A DNA stretch of 64,000 nt from Shouchella hunanensis (GCF_028735875.1 NZ_CP117834.1:310001-374000), one strand, 5' to 3'; shown: positions 8,507-18,713, counted from the stretch's first letter. Program-made: numbers and translations. The notes: a model not told the origin generated them from the sequence alone.

Positions 8507-9469
8507 TCATTCATGATTGTACATGTAGTATGGCTTTGGCTGATTAAAGTCAATTTTTATCGGGCTATCATTCCCAAACAATTGCTGCAACGTCAATCCA
8601 AATAAGTTTCCGAAATTCAAAAATTCATCGTTTGATACGACTTGATAATTACTTCCTAATTCCTCACGCATAGCAGTAATGGCATCTTCTAACGAGCCTA
8701 ATTCATCGACTAATCCTTCTTCCAACGCCTGTCTGCCTGTATAAATACGGCCATCCCCAAGTTCACGTACACGATCTTCTGCCATATCGCGACCTTGAGC
8801 AATCACATCTACAAATTCATCATAGTATTCATCGACAATCGCTTGAATAATTTCATCTTCCTCTTCAAGTGGCTCTCTAGTTGGAGAAAGAATATCTTTG
8901 TACGGACCACTCTTGTATACTTGCTCTTCAATACCAATATTGTCGAGTAGTTCAGATACATTGTACGAGCTCATAATAACACCTATTGAGCCTGTTAATG
9001 TTTGTGGCGTTGCAAATATCCGATCCGTCGGTGCGGCAATATAGTAGCCTCCCGATGCGGCCATACCGCCCATTGCTACATATACAGGTTTATCTGTTTG
9101 TTCTTTCATTTCAACGATGGCTCGGTGAATTTCTGCAGATTCTAATATACCGCCACCAGGTGTGTCGACAGACAAAATGATTCCTTGTACATCACGGTCT
9201 GTCATTGCTGTATCAAGATCTGTTAAAAAAGCAGCGTGATCGTAACCGCCTGTATCAAATAAACCTGGTTCTCCTGTATCAATGATAGGACCAGTCACTT
9301 CAAGTAATGCAATTTGTCCACTAGGATCGCCATCACTTACAATGGTTTGGTCAGCCCCTCCAAGAACGGGTGCTGAATATGTATTAAATGCCACTGAAAT
9401 GGTGGTAATCAGTGTAAACAATAGAACAAAGGCTCCAATTCCTAATGCTATCCATCTTCTTGCTTTCAT
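8507..9469 (-). CDS. sppA: signal peptide peptidase SppA
   Basis: A 320-residue membrane-anchored serine protease of the S49 family with one N-terminal span (about 7-29) and the catalytic domain outside. The Ser-Lys dyad is visible: Ser139 in GGMAASGGYY and Lys191 in KSGPYKDIL. The separation of 52 residues equals that of the B. subtilis enzyme (Ser147/Lys199). It degrades remnant signal peptides and membrane-associated peptides. Its ATG overlaps the TGA of the upstream amidohydrolase by four bases, and yteJ follows. Confidence 0.96.
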   Translation of the reverse strand: MKARRWIALGIGAFVLLFTLITTISVAFNTYSAPVLGGADQTIVSDGDPSGQIALLEVTGPIIDTGEPGLFDTGGYDHAAFLTDLDTAMTDRDVQGIILSVDTPGGGILESAEIHRAIVEMKEQTDKPVYVAMGGMAASGGYYIAAPTDRIFATPQTLTGSIGVIMSSYNVSELLDNIGIEEQVYKSGPYKDILSPTREPLEEEDEIIQAIVDEYYDEFVDVIAQGRDMAEDRVRELGDGRIYTGRQALEEGLVDELGSLEDAITAMREELGSNYQVVSNDEFLNFGNLFGLTLQQLFGNDSPIKIDFNQPKPYYMYNHE

Positions 9470-11052
9470 TCTGTTACTCCTCCTTTTTCATAAACCGTAT
9501 ACCCATTTACAATCGTTTCCAACACACTTGCTTTCATAAATGCTTCTTCTCCTCCTCTAAAAAGATCTCGATCAAGTATTGTCAGGTCCGCGTCATAGCC
9601 AACCTTGATTTTTCCTCTTGTTGCTTCTTTTTCAATGGCATAGGCGCTTCCTATTGTGAATAGCGCTACTGCTTCATAGGGAGTTAATGCTTCTTTTACG
9701 TTATAAGTACCTTGATTGTTCTTTCGATAAATGGCCGCATGCATCCCTTTTAAAGGTTCGATGGGTTCAATTGGTGCGTCAGAGCCCCCTGCACAATGAA
9801 TTCCAGCTTCTATCAGCGTTTTCCACGCAAAGGAAAACGACATTCGCTTTTCCCCAAGCCGCTCTTCTACCCAAGGAAAATCAGACACAACAAAATGTGG
9901 CTGCACGTCAATAACAATTGGCAATTTTGCCATGCGTTGCAATAAATCTTCTCTAGCTACTTGAACATGAATAAGTCGATCACGCTTCTTACTTTTTTCA
10001 TTTTGTTCAATTGCGGTTAACGATAATGCCAAGGCTTGATCGCCAATAACGTGAATAGCTACTGCTAGCTGTCGTTTTCTAGCTTGGCAAACCAAGTCAT
10101 GAAGAGCAGTTTGGTTATGAATTAACAGTCCAGATGTACTCGGATCATCTTCATAAGGCTCACTTAATGCTGCTGTTCTGCCACCAAGAGCACCATCTGC
10201 AAAAATCTTTAACGCTCCCAGCTCTATATAAGGGCTTATGGTTTGTTGCTGTGTATACGGCGATGCGTCATACGCAGACAGTTCTTCGTGATGAATGAGT
10301 AAATGAGCACGGAACGGCTTTTGCACATTCACAACTTCTTGGTAGATATCCAATGTTTCAGCGAGACCGTTGTAATAATGAAGATCTTCACTATGACCTC
10401 CTGTTAACCCTTTCGCATGGCAATCATCAATCGCCATCTGAAGCGCTTTTTTAATTGAAGCTTTTGCTAGTGGTGGCATTAAAGCTTGGACGTAGTGTAC
10501 TGCAGCATCATGCAAAATTCCATTCGGATTTCCATGTTCATCTCGCTCAATCTTCCCACCATCTGGATCTGGCGTATGGCGGTTAATTCCAGCTAAATCA
10601 AGAACCGTTTGATTCACAATAGCTGCATGACGACAAATACGCATAACAAATAGAGGATGCTTTACGCTAATCTTGTTTAAATCGGTCACTGTTAGTAACG
10701 CATGATTTGGATCATTATGTTCGTTCCAACCTAACGCTTCAATCCATTCCCCTTCTTGCACACATATCGCTTTTAATTTTGCTAACGCATCTTCCTTAGT
10801 AGACTGCGATAAATCTACTCGAAGTAGCTTTTGTCCGTGAGCAATTAAATGAAGATGGCTATCTACGAAGCCCGGATAAATAAAAGCGCCATTAAGATTT
10901 TTCGTGCTTGAAGCGTGCCTAGACCACTTTTCAACTAAATGCTTTGACGTACCACAATCGATAATTTTTCCATTTTCTATGTAAAGTGCCTCTACTTGCT
11001 CTCCTTCTACTTCCATCGTGTAGACGACTGCATTATAAAGAAGTGTTCCCAT
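9466..11052 (-). CDS. YtcJ-like amidohydrolase
   Basis: A 528-residue metal-dependent hydrolase of the amidohydrolase_3/YtcJ family. It has FVDSHLHL near residue 55 (first metal ligands), then HVIGDQAL near 325 and GGSDAPIEP near 437. The family acts on N-substituted amino acids or imides; the exact substrate cannot be read from sequence. The start is the ATG after AAAAGGAGGAGGAGA. An open frame runs 14 codons further upstream, but those codons are the Shine-Dalgarno itself. It heads an operon with sppA and yteJ. Confidence 0.85.
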   Translation of the reverse strand: MGTLLYNAVVYTMEVEGEQVEALYIENGKIIDCGTSKHLVEKWSRHASSTKNLNGAFIYPGFVDSHLHLIAHGQKLLRVDLSQSTKEDALAKLKAICVQEGEWIEALGWNEHNDPNHALLTVTDLNKISVKHPLFVMRICRHAAIVNQTVLDLAGINRHTPDPDGGKIERDEHGNPNGILHDAAVHYVQALMPPLAKASIKKALQMAIDDCHAKGLTGGHSEDLHYYNGLAETLDIYQEVVNVQKPFRAHLLIHHEELSAYDASPYTQQQTISPYIELGALKIFADGALGGRTAALSEPYEDDPSTSGLLIHNQTALHDLVCQARKRQLAVAIHVIGDQALALSLTAIEQNEKSKKRDRLIHVQVAREDLLQRMAKLPIVIDVQPHFVVSDFPWVEERLGEKRMSFSFAWKTLIEAGIHCAGGSDAPIEPIEPLKGMHAAIYRKNNQGTYNVKEALTPYEAVALFTIGSAYAIEKEATRGKIKVGYDADLTILDRDLFRGGEEAFMKASVLETIVNGYTVYEKGGVTE

Positions 11053-11104
11053 TCTCCTCCTCCTTTTTGTACTAAGTATAGCATTAGACATCAAATGAGA
11101 ACAT

Positions 11105-11131
11105 GAAAAAGGAGCAGGGAATCCTGCTCCT
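11105..11131 (-). terminator. SASP gene terminator
   Basis: GGAGCAGG/CCTGCTCC stem (11111-11118 with 11123-11130), 4-base loop, then five T on the minus strand. Confidence 0.92.
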
Positions 11132-11147
11132 AGCCATGAATATGAAA

Positions 11148-11342
11148 TTATTTTTGATATCCACCCATTTGTTGTTCAGCTTGAGCTACAAGACGTTTAG
11201 TGATTTCACCACCTACAGATCCGTTAGCACGAGCAGTTGAATCAGGACCAAGGTTTACTCCGAATTCGCTAGCGATTTCGTATTTCATTTGGTCAAGAGC
11301 TTGTTGTACACCAGGTACTACTAAGTTGTTTGTGTTTGCCAT
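11148..11342 (-). CDS. alpha/beta-type small acid-soluble spore protein
   Basis: A 64-residue SASP that coats and protects spore DNA. It contains the GPR protease cleavage region YEIASEFG near residues 26-33 and the second conserved block [31 protein letters not shown] lies at ideal spacing from the ATG. In B. subtilis this locus carries sspA next to thiI. A sigma-G-type promoter and a strong terminator make it a monocistronic forespore gene. Confidence 0.96.
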   Translation of the reverse strand: MANTNNLVVPGVQQALDQMKYEIASEFGVNLGPDSTARANGSVGGEITKRLVAQAEQQMGGYQK

Positions 11343-11367
11343 GTTGTTTCACCTCCTTCGGTACTTC

Positions 11368-11397
11368 TAGAATGTGCGAAAGAGGAAATAACATACA
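11368..11397 (-). promoter_or_regulatory. sigma-G-type promoter of the SASP gene
   Basis: On the minus strand the -10 element CATTCTA (11374-11368) fits the sigma-G form CATNHTA. GTATG (11396-11392) fits the -35 form GHATR. The spacer is 17 bases. The start codon is 26 bases downstream. Confidence 0.7.
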
Positions 11398-11418
11398 TAC
11401 AAAATCACTGGAAATTTT

Positions 11419-12624
11419 TTAAAATAAATTTTCGACTGAAGAACTGCCTTCATAAGCGTTGATATGAACTGTCTCAATCCTATTTAAGGCGTCCTCACAT
11501 TTTTTTTCAATCTCCACATATTGCTCAAATTTTGCGGCCCCTTCTCGTTTCGGCTTTGTCTTGGAGTCTGTTGGTAAGAAGATGGTACAGCAATCTTCGT
11601 AAGGCAGAATTGATGTTTCATACGTACCAATACGCTTTGCATAAGCAATGGTCGTTTCTTTATCAATCGCAATTAAAGGACGAATAACAGGCAATGTCGT
11701 AACTTCATTAATCGTATTCATACTCTGCAACGTTTGCGATGCCACTTGTCCAAGGCTTTCCCCATTTGAAATTGCTAAAATTCCGTTCTTCTGAGCAAAC
11801 GCATCTGCAATTCGTAACATCATTCTACGCATAATAGTCATCTCATAATTAGAGGGAACCTCTTTATGGATATGTGTTTGAATATCTGTAAATGGAACAA
11901 GGTGCACCTTAATGCTTGTCCCGTATTTCGTTAATTCTTTTGTTAAATCGAGTACCTTTTGTTTTGCTCGTTCATTCGTATATGGTGGACTATGAAAATG
12001 AAGCATTTCAATTTGGGCGCCACGTCCCATTAACATATGTGCTGCAACAGGTGAATCGATTCCTCCAGATAACATGTGCAACACTTTTCCACTCGCTCCA
12101 ACTGGAAGTCCTTTTGCTGCTTCTATTGCCCCACCAGTAATATACGTACCTGCATCACGCACATCAATGGATAGTTCGAGTTCAGGTTGATGAACATCTA
12201 CTTTTATGGCTCCGTCTAGAGCGCGCAAGATATGTCCACCGATTAGATGGTTAAGTTGTTGAGATTGAACCGGAAATCCTTTGTTCGCACGCCTAGCTGA
12301 GACTTTAAACGTTTTAACATTCGGATGAAGTTTTTCAATAAAAAAAAGGGCTCCTTCTTTAATCGTGTCGACGTCATTCTCCACCTGCATGGCTAAACTA
12401 AAGGAATAAATACCGAAAACATTTTTTAATGCTTCTTGAATGGGTGTTTCGTCAGCACCATGTAAATGAACAATAATTCTCCCTTGAATTCGTTTTGCCG
12501 TTACACCTGGAAACGGCTTTAATACTTTACGAATGTTGGCAAGGAGAAGCTTTTCAAAATGACTCCGATTTTTCCCTTTTAATGCTAGTTCTCCGTAACG
12601 CACAACAATATGATCGATATTCAT
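11419..12624 (-). CDS. thiI: tRNA 4-thiouridine synthetase ThiI
   Basis: A 401-residue enzyme with an N-terminal ferredoxin-like and THUMP RNA-binding region (about 1-165) and a PP-loop ATPase domain with [12 protein letters not shown] near residues 184-195. It adenylates uridine 8 of tRNA and transfers sulfur to it. Like other Bacillus ThiI proteins it lacks the C-terminal rhodanese domain. The neighbouring NifZ-type cysteine desulfurase is the known direct persulfide donor. The start is the ATG after AGGAGGTAACATA; its A is shared with the TAA of that desulfurase gene (TAATG), so the pair is coupled. Confidence 0.95.
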   Translation of the reverse strand: MNIDHIVVRYGELALKGKNRSHFEKLLLANIRKVLKPFPGVTAKRIQGRIIVHLHGADETPIQEALKNVFGIYSFSLAMQVENDVDTIKEGALFFIEKLHPNVKTFKVSARRANKGFPVQSQQLNHLIGGHILRALDGAIKVDVHQPELELSIDVRDAGTYITGGAIEAAKGLPVGASGKVLHMLSGGIDSPVAAHMLMGRGAQIEMLHFHSPPYTNERAKQKVLDLTKELTKYGTSIKVHLVPFTDIQTHIHKEVPSNYEMTIMRRMMLRIADAFAQKNGILAISNGESLGQVASQTLQSMNTINEVTTLPVIRPLIAIDKETTIAYAKRIGTYETSILPYEDCCTIFLPTDSKTKPKREGAAKFEQYVEIEKKCEDALNRIETVHINAYEGSSSVENLF

Positions 12625-13754
12625 TATGTTACCTCCTGAAGTTTTGGAACGAGTCGCTTTAGTGCCTTTATACACGTGGTCATCTCTTCTTCCGTTGTTA
12701 AAAAAGACAAACTGATTCGTATTGCCGTTTCCGCACGCTGCCGATCATGCCCTGCACCTAATAGAATTCGGCTTGGAGCACCTGTTTTTGTTGAGCATGC
12801 TGATTGAGTTGAAACGTATATTTTTTCTTGAGAAAGGGATTGCACGAGTACTTCCGCTTTGATCGCTGGAATGGACACATTTAAAATATGTGGCGCACTA
12901 TTGCTAACCGGCGAATTGATGAACACACCTTTTATTTGCTCAAGTTCGTGTATGACTAGCTTTCGCAAAGAAAGTAGACGCTCTTGCTCTTTATTCGCAA
13001 CCGATGCTCCCATTTCAAGAGCTTTTGCGAAACAAGCGATACCTGCTACGTGTTCTGAACCGGGCCGAAGAGATTGTTCTTGCCCACCGCCATATAGGAT
13101 AGGCTTCACTAGAGAAGGGTTTTTCGCATACAACAGCCCTGTTCCATTTGTACCATGAATTTTATGAGACGATAACGTCATTAAATCTATGTTGGAAAGT
13201 GAGCCAATCGGGACTTTTAGCAAGCTTTGCACAGCATCAACGTGGAACTGTATTCGTGGATAAGCTGATAACATCTCCGCTAGTTCCTGAATGGGTTGAA
13301 TCGTTCCTAACTCACCTTGCACATGGCCGATGCTAACAAGCACCGTGTTCTTCTTAATGGCATCTTTCACTTGCTCAACCGTTACTCTCCCAAAAGCATC
13401 TCCTTGAAGATATGTCACTTCATGACCTGCATCTTCTAGTTGTCGAACCGTTTCATAAACAGACGCGTGCTCCACAGTTGTCGTAATCATATGTGCACTC
13501 TTTTCTTTTGTCACAATGCCTTTAATTGCTAACACATTGGCTTCTGTACCGCCACTTGTAAAGAGTAGCTGTTCTTTCTGACAAGAAAGAAAGTGGGCTA
13601 TTTTCTTTCTTGCGTGGTTCAATACCTGCTCCGCTTCCATTCCTACTGAATGGAGCGATGAGGGGTTTCCAAAGTACTGCGAAGAAATCGTTGTATATAA
13701 TGTTAAGACCTCTGGATAAGGTTTTGTTGTTGCACTATTGTCAAGATAAATCAT
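12624..13754 (-). CDS. nifZ: NifZ-type cysteine desulfurase (ThiI partner)
   Basis: A 376-residue PLP enzyme that removes sulfur from cysteine as a protein persulfide. The PLP lysine is Lys198 in TLSSHKIHG, with the cofactor Asp in HVDAVQ near 172 and the persulfide cysteine in [10 protein letters not shown] near residue 318. It directly precedes thiI with stop and start overlapping, the B. subtilis arrangement in which NifZ supplies sulfur only for 4-thiouridine. General iron-sulfur cluster supply (SufS) would be encoded elsewhere. Confidence 0.95.
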   Translation of the reverse strand: MIYLDNSATTKPYPEVLTLYTTISSQYFGNPSSLHSVGMEAEQVLNHARKKIAHFLSCQKEQLLFTSGGTEANVLAIKGIVTKEKSAHMITTTVEHASVYETVRQLEDAGHEVTYLQGDAFGRVTVEQVKDAIKKNTVLVSIGHVQGELGTIQPIQELAEMLSAYPRIQFHVDAVQSLLKVPIGSLSNIDLMTLSSHKIHGTNGTGLLYAKNPSLVKPILYGGGQEQSLRPGSEHVAGIACFAKALEMGASVANKEQERLLSLRKLVIHELEQIKGVFINSPVSNSAPHILNVSIPAIKAEVLVQSLSQEKIYVSTQSACSTKTGAPSRILLGAGHDRQRAETAIRISLSFLTTEEEMTTCIKALKRLVPKLQEVT

Positions 13755-13830
13755 GTAACAAACTCCTTTAACCTATAAACGCTGTATAATCACAGCTAAT
13801 CTTAGCATAGATACGTTGTTTGTGCAGACA

Positions 13831-13863
13831 AAAAAAACGAAGCCACTTGAAGTGTCTTCGTTT
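13831..13863 (-). terminator. ezrA terminator overlapping its stop codon
   Basis: AAACGAAG with two inner stem parts pairs with CTTCGTTT (13838-13863), followed by a run of eight T on the minus strand. The 5' arm contains part of the ezrA stop. Confidence 0.9.
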
Positions 13864-15559
13864 AAGCTGAAAGATGTTTTGTCACTTTATTAAGTAAATC
13901 TGGTTCGTAGCGTTGAACAGCTTGTTGGACAATGGAGAGTGCTTTTTCGTAATCGTATTCTAGAAAAGCTTGTTCTGCCTCGTCAAGCTCTTTTCGAACA
14001 GTATCATCCTGTCCTCGATAACGATTACTATATTGAATGGCAAGCTCTGCCATTTGTGCGGTTTCAACCATTTCTTTAATGGCAGCACTGTTTTTTTCAA
14101 CGACTCTTACGGCATCTTGAACGAGAGCTTCTACTTCTGTCATTTCGAGAGGAAACGATTCAAGACCTTCAATTGCTTTGTTGATTTTTCCTTCCGCTTC
14201 ATCTAATGCTTCTAAGTACGTAACAGGAACACCTGGTAAATTACTTTTATAAAGCAATCGCTTCGATTCAAGCACTAGCTCTCGCAACTGACTAACTGTT
14301 TCTTGGGCCTGTATTTCGTCTTTTCGCAGTCTTCTTAAACGGTCGATACTTTCTTCAATCCCGTTAGAAAGCTCTTCCATTTGTTTTCGCCATTCTTCTG
14401 TCATTTCAAAAATAGAAGAAAACGATTGTTTTCGATTTTCAAACACATCCATAATAAGCGTTAGCTGGCTCTGCACATTCCGTAAGTTTTTTTGCAATGT
14501 TTGTTGAAGCTGAATTTCTTCCGCTGCAATCATATAGCTTTTTTCCACTTGCGTTGTTTCATCAATAAGCTGTTTCATATTTTGATAGGCTTTTTCCACT
14601 TGGGCTTTTAAAGCTGGAACTTGCGCTAACAGCTTGCTTTTATAATTCGCTTCCTTTTCAAGGGTTTCATACATTTCATCAATTTCTGTTTGAAGCGATT
14701 CAAGCGCTGCTGCCGCTTCATCCACATTTAATTCTTTTAATGCTATGTACGCCTCATCAATTTCTTCTTTTTGCATGGAGATTTTTGATCCAAAAGAAAA
14801 TGTCTCAAGGTGATAACCATCTTCTTCCATTTCTTTAATACCTAATTGCAAATTTGATAATTCACCAGGAAGTGTAGAACGAACTTGCATAAGAAGATGA
14901 GGGATGCGTTCCATCTTCTCATTTAGAATATAAAGGGAGTCTTTAATTTGCAGAAGCTGCTTTCTTGCTTGCAGGTAGCTTCCATTTTGTGTCGATTCTT
15001 CAAAAGCTAGTAATGCTTGTTTAGCATGACTCATCTCTTCATCAAGGGCTTTAATCGATTCACCAAACGAGCCTCGTTTCTTTAATAATTCGGCAGACAG
15101 CGTTTGGTAAAGCTCCTTTATTACTGCAATTTCACTGCGATTCTTTTCTTCTGCAGAAACGAGCTTATCAATATCCTCTACCATTAAATCAAGCTGCTGC
15201 TCAACAGACAGAAGTCGATTTTCTACCCATTTTAGCTGGTCTTTCGCTTTTGTAATTCGGTATTTACCGGCTAATTCTTCAACCTCAATAAGTTGTTCTT
15301 CAATGCTAGGGAGAATAGACTCAAGAATTTCGTCCCAGTCTTTTCGCCAGCTTTCAAATTTCTGTTCTGTTTCCCCAGACATTTTCAGCTTTTTCACTTT
15401 TGAAATTTCCTCTGAAATATTCCGATTAAGTATTTGGTTTTTTCGATTATCTAATTCATCGACTGATTTATGTATTGTTCGCCTAATTAACATTCCAGCA
15501 ACTGTACCAATTACAATCACAATTAGTAAGACGACAACGATACCAATAATAATATCCAC
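13862..15559 (-). CDS. ezrA: septation ring formation regulator EzrA
   Basis: A 565-residue protein (562 in B. subtilis) with one N-terminal membrane span (about 2-24, outside to inside) and a long cytoplasmic coiled-coil rich spectrin-like region. It limits FtsZ ring formation to midcell. QYSNRYR at about 509-515 is the conserved QNR patch needed for septal localisation. I chose the GTG preceded by AAGGGAG at six bases: the ATG ten codons upstream has its Shine-Dalgarno touching it, and the shorter form puts the span at the N-terminus as in orthologues. Confidence 0.94.
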   Translation of the reverse strand: MDIIIGIVVVLLIVIVIGTVAGMLIRRTIHKSVDELDNRKNQILNRNISEEISKVKKLKMSGETEQKFESWRKDWDEILESILPSIEEQLIEVEELAGKYRITKAKDQLKWVENRLLSVEQQLDLMVEDIDKLVSAEEKNRSEIAVIKELYQTLSAELLKKRGSFGESIKALDEEMSHAKQALLAFEESTQNGSYLQARKQLLQIKDSLYILNEKMERIPHLLMQVRSTLPGELSNLQLGIKEMEEDGYHLETFSFGSKISMQKEEIDEAYIALKELNVDEAAAALESLQTEIDEMYETLEKEANYKSKLLAQVPALKAQVEKAYQNMKQLIDETTQVEKSYMIAAEEIQLQQTLQKNLRNVQSQLTLIMDVFENRKQSFSSIFEMTEEWRKQMEELSNGIEESIDRLRRLRKDEIQAQETVSQLRELVLESKRLLYKSNLPGVPVTYLEALDEAEGKINKAIEGLESFPLEMTEVEALVQDAVRVVEKNSAAIKEMVETAQMAELAIQYSNRYRGQDDTVRKELDEAEQAFLEYDYEKALSIVQQAVQRYEPDLLNKVTKHLSA

Positions 15560-15749
15560 TGGAGACTCCCTTCCGACAAGCTCTTTCATCCTCTGCTAAT
15601 TTTCTAGTTTATCCGTTTTCTAATACGTATTATAATATCATGAAAGCGACAGTTTGTGTGCAGATTCAACAGATCACTTCAAGACAATTTTCGCACTACC
15701 TAAAACCGATTGAATTGTTATACACAGACGAAGGAGGTTTTCGATAAAA

Positions 15750-16538
15750 ATGCTAGATGGGCATGTCCACACACCTTATTGTCCGCATGGATCGGCAGAC
15801 GCAATGGCTTCTTATTGTGAAGAAGCCATTAAACAAGGGATTACTCAGCTTTCATTTACAGAGCACGCTCCCCTTCCTGAGGGTTTTAAAGACCCTACCC
15901 CAGCCCAAGACAGTGCGATGCGTTGGGACGATGTTCCTACTTATTTTGCTACAATAAAACAGTTAAAAAACGACTACGCCAAATCGTTGCGCATACTCGC
16001 TGGTTTGGAAGTTGATTATATTGTTGGTTTTGAGAAGGAAACGACCGCTATCCTTAACGAACTCGGACCCTATTTAGAAGACAGTCTGTTATCGGTGCAC
16101 TTCTTACAAACGACTAACGGTTATCATTGCTTAGACTACAGTGCTGATGGCTTCTGGTCCCTTGCAGAAAAAATTGGTGGCGTAGACGCTTTATATCATC
16201 TTTATTATAAAACCGTGCAATTGTCCATCGAAGCTTCACTAGGCTCTTTTAAACCAAAACGGATTGGGCATATGACATTATGTAGAAAATATCAACTGCG
16301 GTACCCAGCTAGTCATTCTTTTGAAACAGAGTGGATGCATATACTAAAAGAAGTTCGGGCGCAGGGTCTTGAATTGGACTATAACGGTGCAGGCATCATA
16401 AAGCCTGACTGCCAAGAAACCTACCCTCCTCTTTTTATTGCGAAGACGGCTAAAGAGATGGGCATCCCACTTATTTACGGATCTGATGCCCACACTGTAG
16501 CTGGTTTAAAAAGTGGATATGACGCTTTGCTTCCCTAA
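15750..16538 (+). CDS. hisJ: histidinol-phosphatase, PHP family
   Basis: A 262-residue metal-dependent phosphatase that converts histidinol phosphate to histidinol in histidine synthesis. PHP motifs are visible: DGHVHTPYCPHG at residues 3-14 (metal His residues), TEHAP near 37, GLEVDY near 87, and YGSDAHTV near 247. AAGGAGG precedes the ATG. It stands alone on the plus strand, apart from any his operon as in B. subtilis. Its last codon overlaps the stop of refZ tail to tail by four bases. Confidence 0.94.
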   Translation: MLDGHVHTPYCPHGSADAMASYCEEAIKQGITQLSFTEHAPLPEGFKDPTPAQDSAMRWDDVPTYFATIKQLKNDYAKSLRILAGLEVDYIVGFEKETTAILNELGPYLEDSLLSVHFLQTTNGYHCLDYSADGFWSLAEKIGGVDALYHLYYKTVQLSIEASLGSFKPKRIGHMTLCRKYQLRYPASHSFETEWMHILKEVRAQGLELDYNGAGIIKPDCQETYPPLFIAKTAKEMGIPLIYGSDAHTVAGLKSGYDALLP

Positions 16539-17167
16539 CTTCTAACTAAATGAAGTCGCTTAACATCCCTTGTCTCTAATAACGATCTCATCCATTGCTC
16601 GGCATGGGTCACATATCGTCTCATAAACAGATGATCGTCTGGCGCAACTAAAAAGAGTTCTTTTAAATATTGCGGAGATGAAAATGGTAGTGTTAACATA
16701 TTTCGTAAGTGAAGAACGGTCAAATCTATTGGTACTCTTTTCACTTGCTTCGCATTAAGGTGGACCTGAATAACTTGCTCTAAAAGAAATTGCTCTTTTC
16801 TCAAGTACGTACTCATCACTTCGCGTACGAGGGTAGAGTCCATTGTCATTTCTCGATGCGCCATTCGTGCAAGTAAATGGCAAGATTGTTGATACGTAAA
16901 GACTCGTTTAAATAAGTGAGATAATACTTGCTGTAGGTCGCCATCTGATGTGCGCATGGCTTCTTCTATAGAATGAATGTAGCCTTCAAAAAATTCAATG
17001 AGTAAGGTTTCAAATAATACGTGTTTTCCACCAAAGTAATACGAAATTAAAGCAGAATTAACCGAAGCTTCTTTGGCAATATCTCGAACGGACGTACCAT
17101 GATAACCATTCGTATAAAAGAGCCGCGTCGCAGCAAGCTTAATAGAATCTTTTGTTTGATCACTCAT
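16535..17167 (-). CDS. refZ: RefZ (YttP), TetR-family nucleoid-binding cell-division regulator
   Basis: A 210-residue TetR-type protein (207 in B. subtilis). The helix-turn-helix spans about 8-55, with TNGYHGTSVRDIAKEASV and SALISYYFGGKHVLF. A helical C-terminal domain follows. RefZ binds palindromic sites near the origin and helps time and place FtsZ ring assembly during sporulation. The start was set at the ATG after GGAGGGGATCCAA; the frame is open 31 codons further upstream but without a Shine-Dalgarno. It is divergent from ytsP, as in relatives. Confidence 0.88.
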   Translation of the reverse strand: MSDQTKDSIKLAATRLFYTNGYHGTSVRDIAKEASVNSALISYYFGGKHVLFETLLIEFFEGYIHSIEEAMRTSDGDLQQVLSHLFKRVFTYQQSCHLLARMAHREMTMDSTLVREVMSTYLRKEQFLLEQVIQVHLNAKQVKRVPIDLTVLHLRNMLTLPFSSPQYLKELFLVAPDDHLFMRRYVTHAEQWMRSLLETRDVKRLHLVRS

Positions 17168-17333
17168 TTGGATCCCCTCCGATAAGAGTTGATTGCACAA
17201 AACCTTTTCCCTTACTTCTGTATTCGACTTGCTCTTACAAGCTCCTGTTAAAGAATCCAAATATAGACCAAATATTTTTAGACAAATACCGTGATAAAAA
17301 GGCGATTATTGTATCATAAAAGGAGAATCTGTC

Positions 17334-17831
17334 ATGTTTTCAACAAGCTCATATTCCAACAATAAACAAGAAGCATATGAATTGCTTTTAAAACAAGCAA
17401 AAGCACTACTAGAGGATGAAAAAAGCACGCTTGCAAATTATGCAAATGCGAGTGCCTTGCTTGGTCAATTTTTAACGGATATAAACTGGGTCGGTTTTTA
17501 TATAGTAAACGAAACTGAACTCGTTTTAGGTCCTTTTCAAGGATTACCTGCCTGTACTCGCATCGCTATTGGTAAAGGGGTTTGCGGTACAGCCGTTTCT
17601 GAGAATAAAACGATGAGGGTTGCAGATGTTCACACCTTCCCAGGTCATATTGCCTGTGATGCAGCATCAAATTCGGAACTTGTTGTTCCAGTGTGTCATG
17701 ATGGAAAGGTAATTGCCGTGTTGGATATTGATAGCCCACTAAAAAATCGCTTTACGGAGGAAGATCAACTCTACTTAGAGCGTTTCGTTGCAACAATAGA
17801 GCCATACTTGAAAGCAAACCTTGACTTTTAA
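17334..17831 (+). CDS. ytsP: free methionine-(R)-sulfoxide reductase, GAF domain
   Basis: A 165-residue single GAF-domain enzyme that reduces free methionine-(R)-sulfoxide. The three family cysteines are Cys74, Cys84 and Cys108, with spacings of 10 and 24 residues identical to the E. coli enzyme (84, 94, 118). The segment GPFQGLPACTRIAIGKGVCG is clear. The -35 element of the rpsD promoter lies across its final codons, so transcription control of rpsD is embedded in this gene. Confidence 0.93.
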   Translation: MFSTSSYSNNKQEAYELLLKQAKALLEDEKSTLANYANASALLGQFLTDINWVGFYIVNETELVLGPFQGLPACTRIAIGKGVCGTAVSENKTMRVADVHTFPGHIACDAASNSELVVPVCHDGKVIAVLDIDSPLKNRFTEEDQLYLERFVATIEPYLKANLDF

Positions 17832-17849
17832 ACAAATGTTAAGTATGAT
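17821..17849 (+). promoter_or_regulatory. rpsD promoter
   Basis: TTGACT (17821-17826), a 17-base spacer, then TATGAT (17844-17849). The -35 overlaps the last codons and stop of ytsP. A start near 17856 would give a leader of roughly 190 bases. Confidence 0.75.
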
Positions 17850-17855
17850 TATTCG

Positions 17856-18042
17856 GTGTGAAAGACAGCCGAGACAAGCTGTTGTTTGTTTTATTCCATT
17901 CCTCGCGGCTGCAAGGTATGAGGTGCACTGTGTAACTTCTAGCTGTCGAAGCGAAGGTGCATGAAAATGGAATAACTTACATTCAGAGATTGTCAGACAG
18001 GTTGTTATTTTGCAAATCAAAATAACAAGGAGGAGACTACTT
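17856..18042 (+). promoter_or_regulatory. rpsD mRNA leader, S4 autoregulatory element
   Basis: A long leader with a perfect 10-bp long-range stem, TTATTCCATT (17891-17900) with AATGGAATAA (17966-17975), enclosing a branched region. A second perfect 11-bp hairpin at 18002-18028 ends one base before the GGAGGAG of rpsD. Its place before rpsD and the complex fold agree with the known S4 ribosomal-protein leader of Bacillus, where S4 represses its own translation. Confidence 0.7.
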
Positions 18043-18645
18043 ATGTCTCGTTATACAGGTCCATCTTGGAAATTATCTCGTCGTCTTGGTGTTTCACTAA
18101 GCGGCACTGGAAAAGAGCTTGCGAAGCGTCCTTACGCTCCAGGTCAACACGGTCCAAACCAACGTAAAAAACTTTCTGAATATGCGCTTCAGCTTCAAGA
18201 AAAGCAGAAGCTTCGTCATATGTATGGCGTTAATGAGCGTCAATTCGTTCGTATCTTTAATGATGCTGGCAAAATGTCTGGTATCCACGGCGAAAACTTC
18301 ATGATTCTTCTTGAGTCTCGTTTAGACAATCTTGTTTACCGTTTAGGTCTTGCTCGCACACGTCGTGCAGCTCGTCAACTTGTTAACCACGGTCACGTAA
18401 TGGTAGATGGCTCTCGTGTAGATATCCCATCTTACCGCGTAAAGCCTGGTCAAGCGATCTCTCTTCGTGAGCGTTCTCGCAACCTAACTGCAGTGAAAGA
18501 GTCTTTAGAAGTAAATGACTTCACTCCAGCGTATGTATCATTTGACGAAGAAAAGCTTGAAGGAACGTACACGCGTCTTCCTGAGCGTTCTGAACTTCCT
18601 GCTGAAATCACAGAAGCACTTATCGTTGAGTGGTATTCTCGTTAA
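18043..18645 (+). CDS. rpsD: 30S ribosomal protein S4
   Basis: A 200-residue primary 16S rRNA-binding protein of the small subunit. It begins [16 protein letters not shown] and has an S4 RNA-binding domain (about 90-155, [16 protein letters not shown]). The start is the ATG after GGAGGAGACTACTT. In Bacillus rpsD is not in the spc/alpha operon but alone between ytsP and tyrS, as here. Codon use is strongly biased, as expected for high expression. It lacks the four zinc-binding cysteines, so it is the zinc-independent form. Confidence 0.98.
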   Translation: MSRYTGPSWKLSRRLGVSLSGTGKELAKRPYAPGQHGPNQRKKLSEYALQLQEKQKLRHMYGVNERQFVRIFNDAGKMSGIHGENFMILLESRLDNLVYRLGLARTRRAARQLVNHGHVMVDGSRVDIPSYRVKPGQAISLRERSRNLTAVKESLEVNDFTPAYVSFDEEKLEGTYTRLPERSELPAEITEALIVEWYSR

Positions 18646-18655
18646 TAAGCACGTA

Positions 18656-18692
18656 AAAAACGTCTGCCTGATAAAGGTAGACGTTTTTTTTT
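18656..18692. terminator. shared terminator of rpsD and tyrS
   Basis: AACGTCTGCCT and AGGTAGACGTT pair with one mismatch and are flanked by A and T runs on both sides. It can end rpsD (plus) and tyrS (minus). Confidence 0.92.
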
Positions 18693-18713
18693 CGCATGCA
18701 TCACAGCTAATTC

